Assembly (NCBI GenBank): GCA_021820165.1
Contig: JAKADW010000048.1
Coordinates: forward strand, 1 to 10,190
Length of the DNA stretch: 10,190 bases
Direction of reading: 5' to 3'
Source: Bacillota bacterium
GTDB lineage: Bacteria; Bacillota_E; Sulfobacillia; Sulfobacillales; Sulfobacillaceae
Shown: one piece after another, positions 1-6,703 of the stretch
Numbering within the stretch: the first letter of the stretch is position 1
How the letters are laid out: each line of letters opens with the position of its first letter
Program-made: the position numbers and the translations under genes
Notes under the pieces: model-generated
What the model saw: only the letters and a program-made list of their open reading frames with translations
What the model was told of the DNA's origin: nothing
Databases searched by the model: none

Positions 1-257
1 CCATGGCCCGACTAATGAGGTACGACATATTTGGCCTAGCGTTCGAGTGTTGGCATTTGGACGATCCAAAAACGTGCCGGCCGAACCAGAATTTTTAACG
101 CCTCCGGAGGGCTGTTGCCCGATCCATAGCGAATCATGGTTGCCACGGGCCTAAATTGAAAATTTCTCCAAGTTTTTATCCCCGCACGCCATGAAGGGAG
201 GACACTACTCGGTAGCTTGATTCGTTATCTCATCATGCAATTCTTGCGACACACCAG

Positions 258-286
258 TCAACTGTCTTAATGAGTTGATACATAAT
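258..286 (+). promoter_or_regulatory. Weak candidate promoter upstream of the acetamidase gene
   Basis: Bases 1-393 upstream of the first gene carry no convincing reading frame. The best promoter-like element is a CATAAT hexamer at 281-286, one base from the sigma-A -10 consensus. It is paired at 17 bases with a poor -35 (TCAACT, 258-263). Initiation near 293 would give a leader of about 100 bases. An AGGAG at 310-314 lies 10 bases before a TTG at 325, in frame with the gene. A 10-base palindrome, CCTCCGGAGG, sits at 101-110. None of this is strong, and the region could equally hold the end of an upstream unit. Confidence 0.2.
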
Positions 287-393
287 TCTCGGCCTCCGTC
301 CCTACTAGCAGGAGATTCATAACATTGCACGAACTCTTATGTTACTGTACCACTTTACCCTGGTGCAGAATCTCGGAGAAAGTAGGACAGCGC

Positions 394-1323
394 ATGCCTT
401 CCTTTCATCTTACGAGCGATCAGTCTCATTGGACATGGAACCGCAATCAGCCTGCCGAGATCCATGTAAGTCCCGGAGACACCGTCGTCGTGGAGATCGC
501 CAACGCCTCCGGAGGCCAACTGACACGGGAATCCACGGCTCAGGATGTCGCGGCCTTGGACTTTACCCGTGTTAATCCGGTGACCGGGCCGATTTATGTG
601 GAAAATGCCGAACCTGGAGATGCCCTCGTGGTCGAAATTCTCTCCATTGACCTGGACGACTGGGGCTGGACCGCCAATATTCCCGGATTTGGCCTGTTGG
701 CGGATATGTTCCCCAATTCACACCTGAGAATTTCACGCGTGACGGCCGACTACGCAGAACTGTTACCCGGGGTACGCATTCCCGTGTCCCCGTTCATCGG
801 CACCATCGGGCTCGCCCCAGAGAACTGGGGAGACCACTCTCTAATTCCTCCCAGCATTCAAGGCGGCAATATGGATATTCGCCACGTCACCGCGGGGTCC
901 CGGCTTTGGCTGCCCGTGGCGGTCCCCGGAGCCCTCCTGTCTTTGGGCGATTCCCATGCAGCCCAAGGCGATGGAGAAGTCTGTGGCACCGCCATTGAAA
1001 CCAGTTCCCGCGCGGCCTTGCGCGTCCATGTAAAGAAACACGCGCATCTAACGGGCCCACGTCTCGAGAGCTCTTCACGTGCATGCCGGCGCGGCACGGC
1101 CTGGGTGACCACCGGTATTGGCCCCGATTTGCGGGAAGGCGCACGCGCGGCCACACTGGACATGATTCGCTGGATTCAAGATCTCGCGGGTCTTGATCCC
1201 GAGGACGCCTATCTCTTGACGAGCACAGCGGCCGACCTCACCATTTCGGAGGTTGTCGATGCGCCCAATTGGGTGGTCAGCATGCATCTACCTAAAATCA
1301 TTCTTGGAGGTGACACCCTATGA
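394..1323 (+). CDS. Acetamidase/formamidase family protein
   Basis: This is an amide hydrolase of the FmdA/AmdA family, cytoplasmic, expected to cleave a short-chain amide such as formamide or acetamide to ammonia and the carboxylate. The family signature is clear in the second half of the 309-residue product: GNMDIRHV, then LPVAVPGALLSLGD and SHAAQGDGEVCGTAIE. This is the conserved acidic and His-containing block thought to form the metal-dependent active site. The N-terminal part has the usual pattern HWTW, a proline, then a VSPGDTVVVE strand. ATG 394 is chosen because the family pattern begins right there and the length is then typical (about 300 residues). An in-frame TTG at 325 with a better Shine-Dalgarno (AGGAG, 310-314) would add 23 residues that do not look like family sequence. 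The stop overlaps the start of the permease (ATGA), so the two are translationally coupled. The true substrate cannot be read from the sequence. Confidence 0.9.
   Translation: MPSFHLTSDQSHWTWNRNQPAEIHVSPGDTVVVEIANASGGQLTRESTAQDVAALDFTRVNPVTGPIYVENAEPGDALVVEILSIDLDDWGWTANIPGFGLLADMFPNSHLRISRVTADYAELLPGVRIPVSPFIGTIGLAPENWGDHSLIPPSIQGGNMDIRHVTAGSRLWLPVAVPGALLSLGDSHAAQGDGEVCGTAIETSSRAALRVHVKKHAHLTGPRLESSSRACRRGTAWVTTGIGPDLREGARAATLDMIRWIQDLAGLDPEDAYLLTSTAADLTISEVVDAPNWVVSMHLPKIILGGDTL
1306..1313 (+). promoter_or_regulatory. Ribosome binding site of the first permease, inside the acetamidase gene
   Basis: GGAGGTGA lies 6 bases before ATG 1320 and inside the last codons of the acetamidase gene. 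It supports the ATGA overlap start and coupled translation. Confidence 0.75.
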
Positions 1324-2687
1324 CCGGTCTCAAACGCGAACTCGGCATTTGGGAGGCCGCAGCTCTCTCGATCGCCATTATGGCCCCCACCGCCGCCATG
1401 GCACTCAATGGGTCCCTGGCCGCGTCCATCGCGGGCACGGCAGTCCCTTTGGCCTTTCTTGGCGCCCTCATCACGATTGCCCTGGTCTCTTATTCGTTTA
1501 TCGAATTTAGTCGTACCTATGCGCATGCCGGATCTGTGTATGCGTTTAACGGCGAGGGTTTAGGCGCCCGTTATGGATTTCTCTCGGGGTGGGCGTTGTT
1601 ACTCACCTATGTGGCCTTTACGGGCGCATCCATGGCCGAAGTCGGGCTCTTTTTCCAAACCTTTCTGGGCTTCCTTAACATCCATATCGTTTGGATTATT
1701 CCCGCCTTTGTCGCAGGAGCAGCGTTGTGGTATCTCTCTTATCGCGATGTTCGCCTGTCCACCCGCGTAACGATGGTCTTCGAAGGAATCTCCATCATTT
1801 TAATTTTGATTCTCACTGCCATAATTCTCGCCCATGGCGGGGCTCATGGTCTTTCACTCAAGCCGTTCACCGTCGGCAAAGCCGGAATTTCAGCGGTCGG
1901 TTTGGCCAGCGTCTTTGCGTTCCTGTCCTTTGCGGGATTCGAGGGGGCTGCCACTCTCGGCGAGGAAACCGCGTCGCCGAAGCGCTCCATTCCGCGCGCG
2001 ATCGCCATGGCTGTCTTTCTCACGGGTGCCTTTTATCTCTTAGTCAGCTACACGCAAAGCGAGGGCTTCGGACTCAGCGCCACCGGCGTGAAAGCCTTTG
2101 CCAGTTCCACCGCTCCACTCGGCGCCTTGGCAAGTACCTTCGCCGGGAGTGCCATGGCCGCCATGATTATGTTTGGCGCCACGATTTCGGCTTTTTCTTC
2201 GGCGTTAGGCACGGCCACCGCGGGCTCCCGCATCCTGTTTGCGATGGGCCGCGATCATTTTGGTCCCCCAGCACTCGGAGCAGCCCATCCGCGTTATGGG
2301 TCTCCACATCGCGCACTCGCGGTGGTCATGGTGGTGGCATTTGTGATAAATCTGATCCTCATGGCCGAGTCTCCGGCCAACGTCTTCGGATGGCTCGGGA
2401 CGTTGGGCGTCCTCGCCCTACTCGTGGTCTATCTGGTGACCCAGATTGCCGCCATTCGATTGTTTCACAAAAATGGACGCTGGAAAGGATGGAAATTTGT
2501 CATCCCCATCGTCGCCATTCTGCTACTCGGGTATACGCTGTGGTCCAATGTCTATCCGGTACCTGCGGCCCCCTATAACTACTTTCCGTATGTGGTCTTG
2601 GTCTGGTTTGTGGTCGGCATCATCATTGTCTTTCGCTCGCCTCAAGCTACCGCACGACTCGGTGAAACCTTCATCAACGAGAACTAA
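1320..2687 (+). CDS. APC superfamily amino acid/amine permease
   Basis: This is an integral membrane secondary transporter of the amino acid-polyamine-organocation superfamily, 455 residues, with about 12 hydrophobic segments. The first runs roughly over residues 12-32 and contains the APTAAMALN motif that replaces the unwound TM1 substrate site. The TM6 region has the characteristic FAGFEGAATLGEET followed by SPKRSIPRAI, the cytoplasmic loop typical of APC permeases. SRILFAMGRD around residue 305 is the family's TM8-loop motif. Its partner is the acetamidase just upstream, with which it overlaps by four bases, so its likely cargo is the amide substrate or an amino acid-like nitrogen compound; this is inference. 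It is clearly paralogous to the permease at 4045-5451: the two share the N-terminal block, the GF-G-SA-G-KAFA segment and a C-terminal NVYPVPA-PY motif. The gene ends 18 bases before a terminator hairpin. Confidence 0.92.
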   Translation: MTGLKRELGIWEAAALSIAIMAPTAAMALNGSLAASIAGTAVPLAFLGALITIALVSYSFIEFSRTYAHAGSVYAFNGEGLGARYGFLSGWALLLTYVAFTGASMAEVGLFFQTFLGFLNIHIVWIIPAFVAGAALWYLSYRDVRLSTRVTMVFEGISIILILILTAIILAHGGAHGLSLKPFTVGKAGISAVGLASVFAFLSFAGFEGAATLGEETASPKRSIPRAIAMAVFLTGAFYLLVSYTQSEGFGLSATGVKAFASSTAPLGALASTFAGSAMAAMIMFGATISAFSSALGTATAGSRILFAMGRDHFGPPALGAAHPRYGSPHRALAVVMVVAFVINLILMAESPANVFGWLGTLGVLALLVVYLVTQIAAIRLFHKNGRWKGWKFVIPIVAILLLGYTLWSNVYPVPAAPYNYFPYVVLVWFVVGIIIVFRSPQATARLGETFINEN

Positions 2688-2704
2688 GCACCATCGGGTC
2701 ACTA

Positions 2705-2746
2705 CAGCACGGGGGGACCGGCTCTGGTCCTCCCATGCTGCTTATT
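2705..2746 (+). terminator. Rho-independent-type terminator after the acetamidase-permease unit
   Basis: A long hairpin is visible. CAGCA (2705-2709) pairs with TGCTG (2736-2740). GGGGGGACC (2711-2719) pairs with GGTCCTCCC (2726-2734) through one G-T wobble. One C/A mismatch separates the two helices and the loop is GGCTCT. It is followed by CTTATTC, a short T tract. The position, 17 bases after the permease stop, fits a plus-strand terminator; the weak T run lowers certainty. In the same 192-base convergent gap, a smaller hairpin at 2793-2809 (GGCCCAT/ATGGCC, with a bulge) followed by TTT on the minus strand could serve the oxidase gene, but it is weak. Confidence 0.65.
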
Positions 2747-2879
2747 CATCGATTCACGGCACCAAGATTGGCTTACGCCCTCAGGCGCGAAAGGCCCATT
2801 ATCATGGCCGTAGATTGCCAAGCGTAGCCAGGCATGGGCGTACGCACACCCAACTCTAGGCACACATCCGGTGCGGTAT

Positions 2880-4028
2880 TTACTGCATGAAACCTTGATA
2901 GAGTCCGGGTCGGGTGGGCGAAAATAGCGCCAGTTCCTTCAATGCGGTCGGTGAAAACACCTGGCGTACCATGAGCCTTCCCAACTCTATTGCGAACTTA
3001 AATCCGTGTCCGGAAAAACCCGCCCCGATGACAATTCGGCCCTCACAATGAGGCCAGTGTCCCACGATAAAATGGCCATCGGGACTATTGGTATAGAGAC
3101 AGACTTCTTGCCGAACGATTGGGCTATTTTGCACCACCGGCACGAAGGACAACGCCGCTTGCATGGCGCGAGCATCGTCGTCCGTAGGGACACGACCCAC
3201 GGTATTAGTCGTCACGATCTCCCCTCCATGATGTAGGGCAAGTTTCATGCCCTGTCCAGCAATGTAGGGAAACCCGTAACAATGTTGACCGCTCCGCGGC
3301 TCCTCGTGAATGAAAATCGGGTAATCGGCGAATTGGGATAATGCCGGTCCGTCGAACCAGGTCGGCACTTGGCGCTCTACGGTTACCGCAAGGTCAGGCC
3401 AAAGATCGCGAATCCAAGGCCCCACCGTCACAATGAGTCGGGAAGCTCTAACCCGGTCACCGCCTACGCGTACGACGATACCGGTATCGTCGATGTCCCA
3501 ATGTTCCACAGGACTCGCCGTTAAAATGGATGCTCCGTTGGCCTGAGCGAGGGCCAGCAGCGCCCTATGGGCACCATCGGCATCCAAATAGCCAGCCATC
3601 GGTTCCCATACCGCAACCTCGTCATTCTCTAGTCCAAGTTGCGGATATTCCCTCCGTATATCTGAGGCCTCTAGCAGTTTATAAGGGAGCCCATGCTGGT
3701 CGGCTGCCATGACGGCTCCGCTTACCACGTGAGAATTAGGTAGCCCTATCATCAGCCCACCAGTTTGGGCCAAAAACATCTTTCCCGCTTTGCGAGATAG
3801 CTCATCCCATCCCCGATACGCCGCCTTTGCGAGGGGGACATAATCGGGATGTTCGAAGTAGGCCTGACGAATGACACGCGTCAAGCCATGAGACGAGCCG
3901 TACGCGTGAGGGATCCGGCCGTACCGCTCGATCCCCAACACCTTTAGACGTTCTGTGGACGCATGATAGAGGGCCGCCGAGCCCATGATACCGAGTCCGA
4001 TAACCACTAAATCGTAGGAAGACCCCAA
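2880..4028 (-). CDS. FAD-dependent oxidase of the monomeric sarcosine oxidase / N-methyltryptophan oxidase family
   Basis: This cytoplasmic flavoenzyme is predicted to oxidise a secondary or N-methylated amino acid, releasing the imine/aldehyde and hydrogen peroxide. The 382-residue product opens with a Rossmann dinucleotide-binding motif, VVIGLGIMGSAA (GxGxxG at 11-16), and an acidic residue, E34, at the end of strand 2 for the FAD ribose. The family block HAYGSSHGLTR (41-51) and YVPL follow. C310 in EVCLYTNSPDGHF aligns with the cysteine that binds FAD covalently in sarcosine oxidase (Cys315). K262 and H266 in KLALH match the oxygen-activating Lys265 and His269. GFSGHGFKF (337-345) supplies the substrate-carboxylate lysine. 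The start is taken as TTG 4028, 7 bases after GGGGAGGAG; this gives family-typical length. The in-frame ATG 4094 would place 22 unrelated residues inside the permease gene. The gene lies 16 bases downstream of that permease, so they are co-transcribed. The exact substrate is unknown. Confidence 0.9.
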   Translation of the reverse strand: MGSSYDLVVIGLGIMGSAALYHASTERLKVLGIERYGRIPHAYGSSHGLTRVIRQAYFEHPDYVPLAKAAYRGWDELSRKAGKMFLAQTGGLMIGLPNSHVVSGAVMAADQHGLPYKLLEASDIRREYPQLGLENDEVAVWEPMAGYLDADGAHRALLALAQANGASILTASPVEHWDIDDTGIVVRVGGDRVRASRLIVTVGPWIRDLWPDLAVTVERQVPTWFDGPALSQFADYPIFIHEEPRSGQHCYGFPYIAGQGMKLALHHGGEIVTTNTVGRVPTDDDARAMQAALSFVPVVQNSPIVRQEVCLYTNSPDGHFIVGHWPHCEGRIVIGAGFSGHGFKFAIELGRLMVRQVFSPTALKELALFSPTRPGLYQGFMQ

Positions 4029-4035
4029 GCGTGTT

Positions 4036-4044
4036 CTCCTCCCC
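4036..4044 (-). promoter_or_regulatory. Ribosome binding site that fixes the TTG start of the flavin oxidase
   Basis: On the minus strand GGGGAGGAG sits immediately after the permease stop codon (TAA, 4045-4047) and 7 bases before TTG 4028. Its strength and position are why the TTG is preferred to the upstream in-frame ATG. Confidence 0.75.
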
Positions 4045-5451
4045 TTATCCTTCCATATGCGAGGCATGCACTTCCAAGGCCCTGGTGATATCATCTGTAA
4101 GATGCGGGCGGCGCATCAGAAGAAGGATCCCGATGGCGATCCAAGCCGCGGTCAGATAAGGGAATATCGCGTAAGGCATCGCCGGGACCGGGTATACATT
4201 GGCATAAAGTGTGTACAAAATGATAAGCAATGCCAACAATGCAAGTGCGACTTTGAACCCCTTCTGTTGACCGACGCGCGTCTCATTCACCATGTCGGCG
4301 ACCGACGTAAGGCCATAGGACACCAGAAATCCCAACACTCCCACGGTCCCCACATATCCAAACATGGCGGCCGCCGTATTTCCCCATATAGACGGCACCA
4401 GCATCACGATCAAACCAAAGACCATAATCGCGGTAATCGCCCGTACCGGAGCGCCTGATTTCTCACTGACGACACCTAACGAGGGCCACAACACTCTATC
4501 CCGACCGAGTGCGAATAATAAGCGGGATGACGCCTGCATCGCCGCCATCGTGGCGGCCACCCCACTGAAGAGTGCTCCCACATCAATGGCCACGCCCATC
4601 CCATTGCCCATATAATGGTCGGCCAGGATACCTAGCGGAGCACCGGTCGCCGCAAACGCCTTAATGCCGTTCGCAGAGATACCAAATCCCACGGTTTGCG
4701 CATACGAGACAAACACATAGAGGATCCCGGCAATAATGAGATTGGCTAAAATCGCAATTGGGATGTTACGGCGCGGATTGCGGGTTTCTTCGCCAATAGT
4801 CGCGGCGACGTCGAATCCAAAGTACGATAGAAACCCAAACACCATGGCAAAGGCGACTCCTTTAATCATCCCGTGCGCGGGAATAAATGGCAAAATGCTG
4901 AGATGATGCGCCGCACCGCCGCGTCCCACAATGACAAAAGACAAGACAACCATCGCGAGAACCGATAATCCTTCCAGCATCAGCGCCACCGTGGTCGAGA
5001 TTTTAATGTCCCGCACAATCATGAGATACACTATCGCGGCTCCAACCAATGCAATGGGCATCCAAGGCACCTCAAGTCCCAGTTGAGCTAGGAGCGCCTG
5101 GCCAAAGTCCCCTATTAAGCCAATACCTCCTAGTGCAAATCCCAGATAGGACAGCAACAGTACCCACCCGGACACGAATCCCGTTGCGGATCCCAACACC
5201 TGACTATTAAAATTGTAAATGGACCCGGCGTGGACATAACGCCGTGTAAACTTGATAAAGGGGAGGGCCATGAGAATCACCCCGATCAAAGACCCCAACA
5301 TCACCAAAGGGACCGCGCGTCCCGCCATGCTGGCAGCCAGCGATGTGTTCAGCGCCATGGACGCCGTCGGTGCTAAAAGAGCAATGGAGTATCCAATTGC
5401 CTGTAGTAGAGAAATTTTATGACCTCCACTGCCGAGTTCCGGTGTTGCCAT
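4045..5451 (-). CDS. APC superfamily amino acid/amine permease (second paralogue)
   Basis: This is an integral membrane transporter of the APC superfamily, 468 residues, about 12 transmembrane segments. Visible motifs are LAPTASMALNTSLAASMAG in TM1, FGFDVAATIGEETRNPRRNIP in the TM6-loop region, SSRLLFALGRD near residue 315 and NVYPVPAMPY near the C terminus. The same blocks occur in the permease at 1320-2687, so the two are paralogues, yet they are diverged along their whole length. The start at ATG 5451 is supported by TAGGAGGT (5461-5468) 9 bases upstream. It is the first gene of a minus-strand pair with the sarcosine-oxidase-type enzyme, so it probably imports that enzyme's amine or N-methyl amino acid substrate (inference from linkage). 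No convincing promoter could be picked in the 208 bases between this start and the transposase remnant. Confidence 0.92.
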   Translation of the reverse strand: MATPELGSGGHKISLLQAIGYSIALLAPTASMALNTSLAASMAGRAVPLVMLGSLIGVILMALPFIKFTRRYVHAGSIYNFNSQVLGSATGFVSGWVLLLSYLGFALGGIGLIGDFGQALLAQLGLEVPWMPIALVGAAIVYLMIVRDIKISTTVALMLEGLSVLAMVVLSFVIVGRGGAAHHLSILPFIPAHGMIKGVAFAMVFGFLSYFGFDVAATIGEETRNPRRNIPIAILANLIIAGILYVFVSYAQTVGFGISANGIKAFAATGAPLGILADHYMGNGMGVAIDVGALFSGVAATMAAMQASSRLLFALGRDRVLWPSLGVVSEKSGAPVRAITAIMVFGLIVMLVPSIWGNTAAAMFGYVGTVGVLGFLVSYGLTSVADMVNETRVGQQKGFKVALALLALLIILYTLYANVYPVPAMPYAIFPYLTAAWIAIGILLLMRRPHLTDDITRALEVHASHMEG

Positions 5452-5460
5452 GAATTTGTT

Positions 5461-5468
5461 ACCTCCTA
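5461..5468 (-). promoter_or_regulatory. Ribosome binding site of the second permease
   Basis: On the minus strand TAGGAGGT, a near-perfect anti-16S match, lies 9 bases before ATG 5451 and supports that start. Confidence 0.7.
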
Positions 5469-5659
5469 CCCCTATGTTTTTCGCAATTGTCTAATTAGCG
5501 TCTGTATTACTTCGGCGTGTGGAGAAAAATTCCTGCGTCCACTCGATCGGGACGATCCCCAGTTAGAGGTGAGCACCATTCACAGCCTAAGTCTCGATAA
5601 AATTCGTCAGGTCTACCACCGGGGAATCGGATGCAATGATCGACCCAGTAACCCAGTGA

Positions 5660-6077
5660 TTTGATGTGATCGAACGGCTTGAAGCCCAAGTCTGAGGGCT
5701 CCGGGCCCGGGTCGCGGATCTTGAACGCACAACCAACCGGAACAGCCAGAACATTTCTCAACCGCCATCGGCTGATGACTTGAAGAAACCCACCGCCTCG
5801 CCCGTCCGGGCCCAACCAGAGGGTATCCTGGCCATCCCGGGAGGCTCTGAAGATGGTGAAGAATCCCGAGACTATATCCAAGACCGTAGTGCGCCATCCG
5901 GTGAATGTTCACGACCGGTGCGGGAAGATGTTGACCAATGCGGCGATGGATGCGGTCCGGCCGCATCAACTCTTCGATATTCCTCCGCTGAACATCACCG
6001 TGACTGAGAACCGCCCCGCCGCGAAAACGTGTCTCCGGTGCCACGCTAAGATCGTGGGAAGCTTTTCTGAAGGAATG
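5660..6077 (+). pseudogene. IS66-family transposase, decayed N-terminal fragment
   Basis: Three reading frames on the plus strand join to give the N-terminal third of an IS66-type transposase. The first frame, from GTG 5666, reads VIERLEAQV, then a TGA stop at 5693-5695. It continues as GLRARVADLERTTNRNSQN and QPPSADDLKKP, the coiled-coil leader and the NS-SKPPS-like segment of IS66. The frame then changes near 5805 to RGYPGHPGRL, the family's GGQPGHPG motif. It changes again near 5848 to KMVKNPETISKTVVRHPV, then CGKML, LFDIPPLNITVTENR and CLRCHAKIVGSFSEGM, which is the IS66 zinc-binding domain. The frame stops at TGA 6078, exactly where IS66 proteins would continue into the DDE catalytic domain, which is absent. 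No terminal inverted repeats or accompanying tnpB were seen. Directly after it comes a nucleoside hydrolase fragment, so the element is involved in, or was caught up in, the local rearrangement. Confidence 0.8.
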
Positions 6078-6078
6078 T

Positions 6079-6449
6079 GACAAAGAAGTGAAAAATGCTC
6101 TAAGGACGGTTGAGATCGCGGGGAGAGCGGATGAGGTACCCGTTTACCCCGGGGCTTCGCTTCCGTTGTTGCGCCAATGGGCTAATGCCGAATACGTCCA
6201 TGGGACGGACGGTATGGGTGAAGCGCGTATTTTCCCCGGGCCCGCTAGCGCCCGGAGACCACCCATGCGGTGCAGTTCCTTCTGGAGGCGGCGCATCGAT
6301 GGAACGGGTCTTTGGTCATAGTGGCCCAAGCACCTCTGACTAATTTGGCGCAGGGGGTGCGCCAGGATGTCACCTTTCCTTCACGAGTCGCCAAACTATG
6401 GGTGATGGGAGGGAGCAGCAACAGCGTCGGCAATATCGAACCCAGTGCT
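6079..6449 (+). pseudogene. Nucleoside hydrolase, middle segment (inverted relative to the rest)
   Basis: The plus strand encodes the central part of an inosine/uridine-preferring-type nucleoside hydrolase. The first frame reads DKEVKNALRTVEIAGR, VPVYPGASLPLLRQ and AEYVHGTDGMGE. The frame then shifts between about 6240 and 6252 and continues as PETTHAVQFLLEAAHRW, LTNLAQGVRQD, LWVMGGSSNSVGNIEPSA. These match in order the family blocks NAL-VLE-AGR, VPVY-GA, HG-DG-G, PLTNLA-ALR and VMGGA-N-VGN-TPAAE. The segment has no start and ends abruptly at about 6449. The next expected motif, EYN-WVDPEA, is found on the opposite strand immediately to its right (6532-6446). The family hydrolyses the N-glycosidic bond of nucleosides to base and ribose; this copy cannot be functional as it stands. 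Confidence 0.82.
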
Positions 6450-6532
6450 AGGTCCCAGCTCACCACATAGAGGTTAAAACCGGCAGGGAACACCATCGCG
6501 ACCGCTTCGGGATCCACATTAAAATTGTATTC
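6446..6532 (-). pseudogene. Nucleoside hydrolase, segment with the EYNFNVDPEA motif
   Basis: Read on the minus strand, this stretch encodes EYNFNVDPEAVAMVF, PAGFNLYVVSWDLAL. It is the nucleoside hydrolase block that normally follows VMGG-N-VGN-TPAA (compare EYN-WVDPEAA-IVF-SGL-MVGWDL in the family). It abuts the end of the middle segment, which runs on the other strand, within about four shared bases. It is separated from the N-terminal segment by about 40 bases of non-matching sequence. No trace of the C-terminal 100 or more residues was found on either strand. Confidence 0.78.
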
Positions 6533-6574
6533 CGACAAAGGCAGTGGAGGGCCATATTGCGTTGGGTGGAATCT

Positions 6575-6703
6575 GACATTACCCACATTAATTGTGATAC
6601 CGTGCAGATCGACCCATGCTGTGCGTAAGGCGACGAGTCGGGCCATCGCATCGTCGCCCGCGGTGTGGTATCCACCATGAAATGCACGATGATCACTCCC
6701 TAA
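6575..6703 (-). pseudogene. Nucleoside hydrolase, 5' end with ribosome binding site and a one-base deletion
   Basis: On the minus strand an AGGGAG (6701-6696) stands 8 bases before GTG 6687, which starts MHFMVDT. The Asp-rich metal and ribose-binding motif DTDTAGDDA of the family is present but broken by loss of one base. After GATACC the DNA reads ACACCGCGGGCGACGATGCG; restoring a single G between 6667 and 6666 gives D-T-D-T-A-G-D-D-A in frame with AMARLVALRTAWVDLHG and ITINVGNV. Homology ends at GNV (about 6575). The next expected block, NALR-VE-AGR, is found on the opposite strand at 6079-6449. This shows the original gene ran on the minus strand, the same direction as the dehydrogenase-kinase operon upstream of it. 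Confidence 0.8.

Noticed and set aside
1691..2578. Long 295-codon plus-strand frame inside the first permease
   Set aside because: It is out of frame with a strongly supported APC permease, is rich in Arg, His, Ser and Cys with no family pattern, and has no ribosome binding site. It is a shadow frame.
2788..2809. Small hairpin GGCCCAT/ATGGCC as a minus-strand terminator for the flavin oxidase
   Set aside because: The stem is six pairs with a bulge and is followed by only three T residues; too weak to list as a feature.
5507..5881. Minus-strand 124-codon frame with a stretch resembling a VOC-type domain (EFYRDLGCEW)
   Set aside because: It is antisense to the IS66 transposase remnant, whose family motifs are much more convincing on the plus strand. 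The resemblance covers only a few residues.
5613..6083. Minus-strand 156-codon frame
   Set aside because: It is antisense to the zinc-binding domain of the IS66 remnant, and its composition (many Arg, His, Pro) is that of a shadow frame.
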